Position numbers and translations under genes: made by a program
In this document: one piece after another, positions 58,103-64,000 of the stretch
Layout of the letters: each line of letters opens with the position of its first letter
Position numbering within the stretch: position 1 is the stretch's first letter
Notes under the pieces: generated by a model
The model's input: the letters and a program-made list of their open reading frames with translations, nothing else
What the model was told of the DNA's origin: nothing
Database searches by the model: none
Assembly (NCBI RefSeq): GCF_024171605.1
Contig: NZ_JALKAA010000003.1
Location: 310,001 to 374,000 of the forward strand
Source: Pontibacter sp. HSC-36F09
Lineage (GTDB): Bacteria > Bacteroidota > Bacteroidia > Cytophagales > Hymenobacteraceae
Direction: 5' to 3'
DNA: 64,000 bases

Positions 58103-58516
58103 TTAATGCGGTAATCTGTCTTTGAGGGCTCCGTACAGGTATGTGCCTGACAGCGCTCCGGCTATTGCAATGAAGATTGCCCAATAGCTGTAGCCTATGT
58201 TCACGAACATCGGACCCGGGCAGGCGCCTGTAAGTGCCCAACCCAAACCGAAAATGGTACCGCCGATGATGTAACGCGGAATCGATTTTTCCTTGGGTGT
58301 GAACACAATGGGGTTGCCCTGGTAATCACGCAGTTTAAACTTCTTGATCAGGAAAGTAGCCAGCGTACCCAGCACCACTGCCGTACCAATGATACCATAC
58401 ATGTGGAAGTCCTGGAAACGGAACATCTCCTGAATGCGGAACCACGAAATAGCCTCCGACTTACTCATCACGATGCCGAACAAAATGCCGGCTATTATAA
58501 ATTTTATACCTTTCAC
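58103..58516 (-). CDS. YeeE/YedE-family half-transporter (sulfur transport)
   Basis: A 137-residue membrane protein with four helices and the signature GWALTGACPGPMFVNIG (a conserved Cys in GACPGP) near residue 100. YeeE/YedE (TsuA) members take up thiosulfate. Two half-size partners adjacent to each other (this and the next gene) together correspond to a full-length transporter. It lies downstream of the longer partner by 26 bp and upstream sulfur genes, forming one operon. Confidence 0.88.
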   Translation of the reverse strand: MKGIKFIIAGILFGIVMSKSEAISWFRIQEMFRFQDFHMYGIIGTAVVLGTLATFLIKKFKLRDYQGNPIVFTPKEKSIPRYIIGGTIFGLGWALTGACPGPMFVNIGYSYWAIFIAIAGALSGTYLYGALKDRLPH

Positions 58517-58542
58517 GATTTATAGCTAAAATAAGTGACGAC

Positions 58543-59100
58543 TTAGAAAATTAGAGGCATCAACACAAAAGTGGTGATCAAGCCACCGATGAAGAAGCCG
58601 ATCACGGCGATCAGGGAGGGTAGCTGCAAGTTGGAAATACCACTGATGGCGTGTCCTGACGTACAGCCGCCTGCATAACGAGCACCAAAGCCGATGGCAA
58701 AGCCGCCCAGCAGCAGAATCAGAAATCCTTTGAGGCTGAAAGCTGCGCTCAGACTGAAAATTTCCTCAGGCTGCATACCGTCCGGCGATGAAATACCCAG
58801 CTGCTGCAGGTCCTGAATCGTGGCCTGTGATATCTGAACGGCTTCCCCGTTCGAGAGAAACTCTGCCGAGATGAAACCACCGATGATGGCGCCTACCAGG
58901 AACAGCAGGTTCCAGATCTGGGTACGCCAGTCAAAATCAAAAAACTTAACCGTTTTGCCGGCCCCGCAGGCCGAACAAATAGTGCGCAGGTTGGAAGAGA
59001 AACCAAACGACTTCCCAAAAAACAACAGCAGCACCATAATAAAAGCAATGACGATACCGGAGGTATACCAGGGCCATGGTTGTCTTAAAAGCTCTAACAT
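58543..59100 (-). CDS. YeeE/YedE-family half-transporter, partner gene
   Basis: A 185-residue membrane protein with about five helices. [14 protein letters not shown] near residue 40 and [20 protein letters not shown] near residue 145 provide the conserved cysteines (GGCTSGH). It pairs with the 58103-58516 product to form the two halves of a thiosulfate/sulfur importer. It lies 97 bp downstream of the rhodanese gene in the same direction, with no terminator in between, so read-through from the operator-controlled promoter is expected. Confidence 0.88.
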   Translation of the reverse strand: MLELLRQPWPWYTSGIVIAFIMVLLLFFGKSFGFSSNLRTICSACGAGKTVKFFDFDWRTQIWNLLFLVGAIIGGFISAEFLSNGEAVQISQATIQDLQQLGISSPDGMQPEEIFSLSAAFSLKGFLILLLGGFAIGFGARYAGGCTSGHAISGISNLQLPSLIAVIGFFIGGLITTFVLMPLIF

Positions 59101-59197
59101 TTCTTTTTAAAAATTTAATTACTGTTTAGGGTTTAGGAGAGAAGAGCAGGGAAGGAGCGAGGTCGCTTGCCCCTTCCTTATCTGCTCCGTTTTTTTG

Positions 59198-59527
59198 TTA
59201 GTTGTTTGGCCAGGCGCCTATACCTCCCGCGAGGTTATAGCACTTGAAGCCCTGTGCGCTCAACAGGTCGCAGGCGGAACCGCTGCGGTTGCCGCTGCGG
59301 CAGAACACGAAGTATGCTTTGTCTTTGTCAAGCGAGCCGAGCGCATTCTGAAATTGCCCTGAGGTCACGTCCAGGTTCCTGGCGCCCTTTATGGTGCCAG
59401 AGGCAAACTCACCGGCTGTTCTTACATCCAGCAGCTCCGCTTTGGGCGCGTTCTGGAATTTTGTTTTGAATGCTTTTCCGTCCAGATTTTCGTAATTCTT
59501 AGGAGCGGATTTGAAGATATTGAACAT
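59198..59527 (-). CDS. Single-domain rhodanese
   Basis: A 109-residue sulfurtransferase. The catalytic loop is VFCRSGNRSGSACDLL, with the active-site Cys in CRSGNRSG. A rhodanese substrate-side AELLDVRTAGEFASGTIKGARNLD segment precedes it. It transfers sulfane sulfur between thiols, sulfite or cyanide. First gene of the operon with the two YeeE halves. A Crp-type operator and a TAnnTTTG -7 box lie upstream. Confidence 0.92.
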   Translation of the reverse strand: MFNIFKSAPKNYENLDGKAFKTKFQNAPKAELLDVRTAGEFASGTIKGARNLDVTSGQFQNALGSLDKDKAYFVFCRSGNRSGSACDLLSAQGFKCYNLAGGIGAWPNN

Positions 59528-59569
59528 GGCTTTTTAGATCTTGTTGTTTGTGATTTGAAATTAACAATA

Positions 59570-59577
59570 CAAAGGTA
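59570..59577 (-). promoter_or_regulatory. -7 element of rhodanese operon (TACCTTTG)
   Basis: An exact TAnnTTTG match 43 bp upstream of the start codon, 33 bp (centre to centre) from the operator at 59600-59613. Confidence 0.7.
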
Positions 59578-59599
59578 CAGGTATAGTGAGCGGGGTTCA

Positions 59600-59613
59600 G
59601 TGACTTTGGTCAC
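59600..59613. promoter_or_regulatory. Crp-type operator (GTGACTTTGGTCAC) of rhodanese operon
   Basis: A five-base dyad GTGAC-N4-GTCAC, embedded in CAGTGACTTTGGTCACGCAA. It is 19/20 identical to the site at 61192-61212. The centre lies 33 bp from the -7 box, that is, at about -41.5. Confidence 0.75.
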
Positions 59614-59626
59614 GCAACCTGGATTT

Positions 59627-59663
59627 AAAAAAAGCGGGGCCAGTTTCAGACCGGCCCCGCTTT
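59627..59663 (-). terminator. Terminator of the persulfide dioxygenase gene
   Basis: Arms AAAGCGGGGCC and GGCCCCGCTTT, with a T-run on the minus strand, about 25 bp past the stop. Confidence 0.85.
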
Positions 59664-59686
59664 CCTTATCAAAACACTAAACCATT

Positions 59687-61099
59687 TTACTTCAGAGTGG
59701 ACGGACAAACGTAGGCTGTTCTGGGTACGTCTGTATCGGCTATGGCTTTAAAGCCGCCTTCCACGTTAATGACGTTGTCAAAGCCTCTCGCCTTCAGGAT
59801 AGAGGCCGCGATCATGGAACGGTAACCGCCGGCGCAGTGGATGTACATAGCCTCCTCTTTCGGAAGCTCGGCCAGGTGGTCGTTCAGGTAATCGAGCGGG
59901 GCGTGCTGGGCTGTCTCCACGTGCTCGGCCTGGTACTCGCCGGGCTTGCGCACATCTACTACTTTTATGCTGTTGTCTTTGGCATAATCAGCCGCAAAAG
60001 TCGCTGCTGAGATCGACCTGATGGTATCCACTTCCTTGCCAGCCACCTGCCAGGCTTCAAAACCGCCCTGCAGGTAGCCAAGTGTATTGTCGTAGCCGAC
60101 ACGGGCCAGTCGGGTCACCACTTCTTCCTCACGGCCTTCGTCGGCAATGAACAGGATCGGCTGCTGTACATCCGGAATCAGGGCGCCTACCCAGGGAGCA
60201 AAGTTGCCGTCGATGCCGATGTTGATGGCATTCGGGATAAATCCGGCAGCAAAAGTCTCGGGTTTGCGGGTGTCCAGCACCAGGGCGCCTGTTTCGTTCA
60301 CGGCTGCTTCAAATGCCTCCGGCGACCATGCCTGCTGGCCTTGGGTGAGCACGTCGGCGATGTTGGCGTAGCCTTCCCTGTTCATCTTCACGTTCATCGG
60401 GAAGTAGCCGGGAGGAGGCAGTAAACCATCGGTTACCTCTTTTACAAATTCTTCTTTCGTCATGTCGGCACGCAGCGCGTAGTTCACCTTTTTCTGATTG
60501 CCCAGTAGGTCGGTGGTTTCCTTACTCATGTTTTTGCCACAGGCAGAACCGGCGCCATGCGCAGGGTATACGATCACGTCATCCGGCAAAGTCATGATCT
60601 TGTTACGCAGCGAGTCGTACAGGTGTGCGGCCAGCTGTTCTTCTGTCAGGTCAGATTTTACTGCCAGGTCAGGACGGCCAACGTCGCCAATAAAGAGCGT
60701 GTCGCCAGAGAAGATCGCTGTTTCCTTGCCGTTTTCGTCGAGCAGCAGGTAGGTAGTCGACTCCATGGTATGACCCGGTGTGTGCAGTACCTTGATGGTC
60801 ACGTTACCAAGTTTTAGCTCTTCGCCATCGGCAGCAATGTGCGCCTCAAAAGTAGGCTGCGCATTCGGTCCGAAAACGATCTGGGCGCCAGTGGCTTTGG
60901 CCAGGTCCACGTGACCCGAAACAAAGTCGGCATGGAAGTGCGTTTCCAATACATATTTAATTCTGGCGTTGGCCTTTTCAGCCTTTTCCAGGTATGAGCT
61001 GATCTCACGTAGCGGGTCAATAATGGCCACTTCACCATTGCTTTCGATGTAGTAAGCGCCTTGTGCCAGGCAACCGGTATAGATCTGTTCTACTTTCAT
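59687..61099 (-). CDS. Persulfide dioxygenase-like MBL protein with two rhodanese domains
   Basis: A 470-residue fusion. The metallo-beta-lactamase fold (about 1-250) has ETHFHADFVSGHVDLAKATG, LHTPGHTMESTTYLL, IFSGDTLFIGDVGRPDL and VYPAHGAGSACGK; the metal ligands are the HxHxDH-like FHADF, PGHT and GDTL. Two rhodanese domains follow: LVLDTRKPETFAAGFI (inactive, without catalytic Cys in the loop) and one with MYIHCAGGYRSMIAASIL, catalytic Cys in HCAGGYRS. It resembles CstB/ETHE1-type sulfide-detoxification enzymes that oxidise persulfide. A Crp-type operator lies upstream. Confidence 0.92.
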   Translation of the reverse strand: MKVEQIYTGCLAQGAYYIESNGEVAIIDPLREISSYLEKAEKANARIKYVLETHFHADFVSGHVDLAKATGAQIVFGPNAQPTFEAHIAADGEELKLGNVTIKVLHTPGHTMESTTYLLLDENGKETAIFSGDTLFIGDVGRPDLAVKSDLTEEQLAAHLYDSLRNKIMTLPDDVIVYPAHGAGSACGKNMSKETTDLLGNQKKVNYALRADMTKEEFVKEVTDGLLPPPGYFPMNVKMNREGYANIADVLTQGQQAWSPEAFEAAVNETGALVLDTRKPETFAAGFIPNAINIGIDGNFAPWVGALIPDVQQPILFIADEGREEEVVTRLARVGYDNTLGYLQGGFEAWQVAGKEVDTIRSISAATFAADYAKDNSIKVVDVRKPGEYQAEHVETAQHAPLDYLNDHLAELPKEEAMYIHCAGGYRSMIAASILKARGFDNVINVEGGFKAIADTDVPRTAYVCPSTLK

Positions 61100-61164
61100 G
61101 GGTATAGGAGTTTAGGTCTTTTAATTTTTGGTTAATGCTGTCACCTGCTTAACTGGTGACGATA

Positions 61165-61172
61165 CAAATATC
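61165..61172 (-). promoter_or_regulatory. -7-like element of persulfide dioxygenase gene (GATATTTG)
   Basis: TTTG is kept; the first base differs from TAnnTTTG. It is at exactly the 33-bp centre spacing from the operator at 61195-61208 seen in the other two sulfur promoters. Confidence 0.55.
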
Positions 61173-61194
61173 AGCATATAATCAGCGCGACACA

Positions 61195-61208
61195 GTGACA
61201 TTGGTCAC
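61195..61208. promoter_or_regulatory. Crp-type operator (GTGACATTGGTCAC)
   Basis: GTGAC-N4-GTCAC dyad 96 bp before the persulfide dioxygenase start. Flanks are almost identical to the site at 59600-59613. Confidence 0.75.
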
Positions 61209-61221
61209 GCAAGCGTTTTTT

Positions 61222-62079
61222 TTAGAAGAAAAGCTCTTTCCCGATGATATAAACACCCATCACCAGGACGAACCATCCGAAAAATGTTTTGAGTTTGTCG
61301 GCTTGTATTTTAGTAGAAAGGGCGGTACCGATGAAGATACCGGCAATGGAGATGGCCGAGAAAATACCCAGGAACATCCAGTCGATCTCGTAATTGAAAA
61401 TGTCACCGATAAAGCCGAAAAGGGACTTTGCTGCGATGATGAGCAGGGAAGTGCCCACCGCCATTTTCATGTCGAGCTTACTGAAAAGCACGAGCGCAGG
61501 TATAATCAAAAAGCCACCGCCCGCACCGACTAATCCTGTCAGCGTACCAACTACCAGCCCTTCGGCCAGAATGCCACCGTAGTTGAATTTGGGTTGCGGG
61601 TGCACTGTGCCGTTTCCTTCCACATCAATTTCCGTATCGATGTTCTCGTCTACCATGTCCACTGGTTCAGTTGGAGCAGGATTCTTCTTTTTCCTGATCA
61701 TACTGATCGAGGCGAACACCATCAGGCCGGCGAAAAGCAGCATCAGCATAATGCCTTTGGTCACCAGAAAGTCGCCTACCGAGAATAATTCTTCCGGTAT
61801 GGCCGGCACCAGGTAGCGGCGCGTCAGGTATACTGCTATGATAGAAGGTATACCAAACACGATAGCTGTCTTCATGCTGACAAGACCATTTTTGTAGAAT
61901 TTGTAAGAACCCACCAGGCTGGTAAGCCCCACAATAAAGAGCGAGTAGGCGGTGGAGACAACGGGGCTCAGGCCGATCAGGTATACCAGTACTGGCACCG
62001 TCAGAATAGAGCCGCCTCCACCAATCAGCCCGAGCGAAAGACCGATAAGCATGGCCGCCAGATAACCTAGAATTTCCAT
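61222..62079 (-). CDS. TauE/SafE-family sulfite exporter
   Basis: A 285-residue membrane protein with about eight helices and the family GG motif: LGLIGGGGSILTVPVLVYLIGL at residue 16 and LVVGTLTGLVGAGGGFLIIPALVLF at about 175. A cytoplasmic loop (FASISMIRKKKNPAPTEPVDMVDENIDTEIDVEG-type, residues 120-155) is charged. It likely exports sulfite or sulfoacetate produced by the sulfur-oxidation enzymes nearby. A Crp-type operator and exact -7 box lie upstream. Confidence 0.9.
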   Translation of the reverse strand: MEILGYLAAMLIGLSLGLIGGGGSILTVPVLVYLIGLSPVVSTAYSLFIVGLTSLVGSYKFYKNGLVSMKTAIVFGIPSIIAVYLTRRYLVPAIPEELFSVGDFLVTKGIMLMLLFAGLMVFASISMIRKKKNPAPTEPVDMVDENIDTEIDVEGNGTVHPQPKFNYGGILAEGLVVGTLTGLVGAGGGFLIIPALVLFSKLDMKMAVGTSLLIIAAKSLFGFIGDIFNYEIDWMFLGIFSAISIAGIFIGTALSTKIQADKLKTFFGWFVLVMGVYIIGKELFF

Positions 62080-62109
62080 TGATGTAGTCTTTTGTTTTGT
62101 AACATGCTA

Positions 62110-62117
62110 CAAAGGTA
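62110..62117 (-). promoter_or_regulatory. -7 element of TauE/SafE gene (TACCTTTG)
   Basis: An exact TAnnTTTG match 31 bp before the start. The centre is 33 bp from the operator at 62140-62153. No TTG occurs at the -33 position, as expected for an activator-dependent promoter. Confidence 0.7.
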
Positions 62118-62139
62118 TAGCGATCCGGACGGACTGGCA

Positions 62140-62153
62140 GTGACTATTATCAC
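62140..62153. promoter_or_regulatory. Crp-type operator (GTGACTATTATCAC)
   Basis: GTGA-N6-TCAC, slightly less symmetric than the other two sites. It sits between the TauE/SafE and Crp/Fnr genes; it could also act in autoregulation, though the Crp/Fnr gene points away with its start at the far side. Confidence 0.65.
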
Positions 62154-62209
62154 AGAGGGAGGAGTTAAGCGTTTTATTTTAGGAACAGGTCTCGACCTGA
62201 CCCTAAGAA

Positions 62210-62857
62210 CTAAACCACCTCCAGATCATGTACTTCGATGTAATTTCTGTGCAGTGCAATGGCACCGGTCTGTTCCAGTTTTTTGAGGAGGCGGGAAATG
62301 ACTTCACGGGAGCTGTTGAGCTCGAGGGCGATCTGCTGGTGTGAAAGGCGAATCTCTTTTCCGCTCACTTTTACGTGGCGCTTGAGGTAGAACAACAAGC
62401 GCTCGTCGAGGCCTTTGAAAGCGATGCTGTCAAGGGTTTGCAGCAGCTCTTCGAAGCGCTGGCGGTAGGAAGCGATCACGAAGTTGTGCCAGGTCTTATA
62501 CTTGGCCAGCCACTGCTCGGAAAGGTGTGAAGGGATCAGGATAACTTCCGCTTCCGTCACGGCTTTGGCCATGATCTGGCTCTGCTCGTCGCGGGCGGTG
62601 CACATCATGGACATGGCGCAGGCATCCCCCGGTTCGAGGTAGTACATCAGAAATTCATTGCCTTCGTCGTCCTCGCGGTATACCTTAAGCAGCCCGCTCA
62701 GAAGCAGCACCGTGGAACGGATAAACTGCCCGGTGCGCATAACCTCTTCACCTTCTTCCACCTGCCGGATGGTGCTATGTGCCAAAATATCATCAAGGAG
62801 CGGCTGTTCGAACTGCGGGAATTTCTTCAGGATATTTTCTTTCTGCGTTATTTCCAT
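62210..62857 (-). CDS. Crp/Fnr-family transcription regulator
   Basis: A 215-residue regulator. The cyclic-nucleotide-binding-like fold (about 15-120) includes GEEVMRTGQFIRSTVLLLSG and LEPGDACAMSMMCTARDE. The C-terminal helix-turn-helix is LSHQQIALELNSSREVISRLLKKLEQTGAI. Recognition-helix residues R184, E185 and R189 keep the R-E-xxx-R pattern of CRP (R180, E181, R185), which reads GTGA half-sites. C80 and C86 lie where a sensor might detect a thiol/persulfide signal; this is an idea only. It is the likely activator of the sulfur genes nearby. Confidence 0.9.
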   Translation of the reverse strand: MEITQKENILKKFPQFEQPLLDDILAHSTIRQVEEGEEVMRTGQFIRSTVLLLSGLLKVYREDDEGNEFLMYYLEPGDACAMSMMCTARDEQSQIMAKAVTEAEVILIPSHLSEQWLAKYKTWHNFVIASYRQRFEELLQTLDSIAFKGLDERLLFYLKRHVKVSGKEIRLSHQQIALELNSSREVISRLLKKLEQTGAIALHRNYIEVHDLEVV

Positions 62858-63190
62858 ATGGTATGAATTTAATGAAGTCGAATAAGCAAGATAGACATTC
62901 CTGCTCTCAAGTGCAGTGCCTTTTATTCCTCGAAAACAAACACAAATCCTATTCTCATTATGTTAAGAAATTTGTCAGAGATAAAGGGCTTTTACCCCCG
63001 GAGGTTAAGCTAAAACAACTGGCGGCGTAGGGGACCTCTACCAGGATCCTAACAGGATGACAAAAGGAATAGCATGAAACGGCCCTGATCTTTTGTGGGA
63101 CAAGGGTGTGTGAATGTATACGCATATAAGCAAAAAACCAGTGCAGGAACTAAAAGTCCCCACACTGTTCAAGATCAATTCATTTAAAGC
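62858..63190. other. Spacer upstream of the Crp/Fnr gene
   Basis: About 330 bases. It holds the regulator's own promoter on the minus strand and the 3' flank of the next sulfur gene. No GTGA-N6-TCAC dyad and no convincing hairpin or gene were found. Confidence 0.4.
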
Positions 63191-64000
63191 TTATTTAAAG
63201 TCGTTGACGGCTTCGCTCAGGTCAAGCACTTTGGTGTCAGGCAAAGCGGCCTCCACAATGCTGCTACCGGCAGCTGATCGGTATCCTGCTGCACAATGTA
63301 CTACCACGGGCTTATCGGTCGGAATTTCTTTGGCCCGCTCACGCAGTTCGGGCAACGGAATGTTAATGGAGTTGGCAAAAAACTTGCCGCCTTTCACTTC
63401 AGAAGCATTGCGCACATCTACGATGGTATAGTCTCCCTGATTCTCTTTGAACGCAGCCACATCCATCACCTGCGACTTCTCTTCGGCGGCTTCGGTTTGC
63501 ACAAATACCCCCTCAATGAGCAGTTCGTATCCGATCTTAGAAGCCTTGCGGATCAGATCGTCCAGTTCATTTTCTGTTTCGGCAACCAGGTAGAAGCGCT
63601 CGTCAGGGCCTACAATGCTACCCAGCCACGTTTCGAACTTGCCTCCGTTTTGGATGTTAACCGCGCCTCTCAGGTGTCCTTTTTTGAAGACCTTTTCGCT
63701 GCGTGCATCCACAACCACCGTGCCCGCTGATGGCTTGTAGTTATTGTCAAGCCGCTTCACTTTGTCCAGACTTTGCTGGTAGGCAGGAGCGCCTTGTTTG
63801 TTCAGTCCCACATCGTAGCCGAAGTACTTTGGTATAAATGGCTGGTCTGCTGTGAGCACTTTCACGAAACCTTCTTCGCTCATGTCCTGCAGGGCGTAGT
63901 TGCTTATTTTCTCAGCACCGATCGTGCTGCTATTGGCTTCACTCAGCCCTTTGCCGCAAAGCGAACCCGCACCATGGGCCGGGTATACCAGCACATCATC
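63191..64000 (-). CDS. MBL-rhodanese sulfur protein, C-terminal part (partial)
   Basis: The frame is open from the window end (64000) to its stop at 63191, at least 269 codons, with the N-terminus beyond. VLVYPAHGAGSLCGKGLS is the end of a metallo-beta-lactamase fold like that at 59687-61099. Two rhodanese-like domains follow: GTVVVDARSEKVFKKGHLRGAVNI (no visible catalytic Cys in its loop) and IVDVRNASEVKGGKFFANS with VVVHCAAGYRSAAGSSIV, catalytic Cys in HCAAGYRS. It is a paralogue of the upstream persulfide-dioxygenase-like gene. Confidence 0.88.
   Translation of the reverse strand, partial: DDVLVYPAHGAGSLCGKGLSEANSSTIGAEKISNYALQDMSEEGFVKVLTADQPFIPKYFGYDVGLNKQGAPAYQQSLDKVKRLDNNYKPSAGTVVVDARSEKVFKKGHLRGAVNIQNGGKFETWLGSIVGPDERFYLVAETENELDDLIRKASKIGYELLIEGVFVQTEAAEEKSQVMDVAAFKENQGDYTIVDVRNASEVKGGKFFANSINIPLPELRERAKEIPTDKPVVVHCAAGYRSAAGSSIVEAALPDTKVLDLSEAVNDFK

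Noticed and set aside
61140..61160. GTCACC/GGTGAC palindrome upstream of the persulfide dioxygenase
   Set aside because: The arms are 6 bp with a 9-base spacer, unlike the GTGAC-N4-GTCAC sites, and it lies downstream of the predicted -7 box; possibly chance.

Overview
The window looks like a chromosomal segment of a Bacteroidota bacterium of the Cytophagales, most like Hymenobacteraceae/Pontibacter. The signs are a type IX secretion sorting domain, a SusB-type GH97 glucosidase, TAnnTTTG promoter elements, weak Shine-Dalgarno sequences and the character of the encoded proteins. The genus is inferred from overall impression, not from a marker gene. No rRNA, tRNA, CRISPR array or transposase was seen.

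Layout: (1) 1-8.5 kb is an AT-rich surface-polysaccharide cluster on the + strand (sugar epimerase end, two hexapeptide acyltransferases, Wzx-like flippase, Wzy-like ligase/polymerase, two glycosyltransferases, CapA-like and CapK-like proteins). It is followed by a lipid-carrier sugar-phosphate transferase of normal composition. (2) 10-23 kb has an OmpA/TSP3 outer-membrane protein, a GH97 glucosidase, a 1489-residue NHL/TIG/T9SS secreted protein and housekeeping-type enzymes. (3) 22.8-33 kb is a stress and metal region: a paralogous secreted pair, arsM-arsR, a K+ channel-like protein, a Met-rich lipoprotein with a frameshifted CopB copper ATPase, a PQQ-type sugar dehydrogenase and a PRC-barrel protein. 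(4) 33.4-42.6 kb is repeat-rich accessory DNA. It holds modular intergenic repeats, a small pseudogene with an in-frame stop, a DUF559 endonuclease gene enclosed in long inverted repeats, and a broken MmeI-like restriction-modification gene. (5) 42.6-55 kb carries mostly envelope and transport genes (OmpA-DUF937, cardiolipin synthase, Na/Ca exchanger, glutamate-type symporter, DedA, TatA, VIT1-like, sterol desaturase-like, TlpA). (6) 55-64 kb is a sulfur-oxidation/detoxification cluster: DoxX-DsrE fusion, MFS, two YeeE/YedE halves, rhodanese, persulfide dioxygenase-rhodaneses, TauE/SafE exporter and a Crp/Fnr regulator.

The strongest signals beyond ordinary annotation are four. First, a massively over-represented AGGTATAG/CTATACCT word occurs across genes and spacers but is nearly absent from the polysaccharide island. 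Second, a DUF559 gene is bounded by 87-bp near-perfect inverted repeats whose sequence recurs in solo modular repeats; these repeats contain covarying stems and a recurring 16-19-bp GC-rich module sitting inside hairpins. Third, a Crp-type operator (GTGAC-N4-GTCAC) lies at exactly the same distance from the -7 element of three sulfur transcription units next to a Crp/Fnr gene. Fourth, several genes carry single lesions (CopB, MmeI-like, small cysteine-rich ORF).
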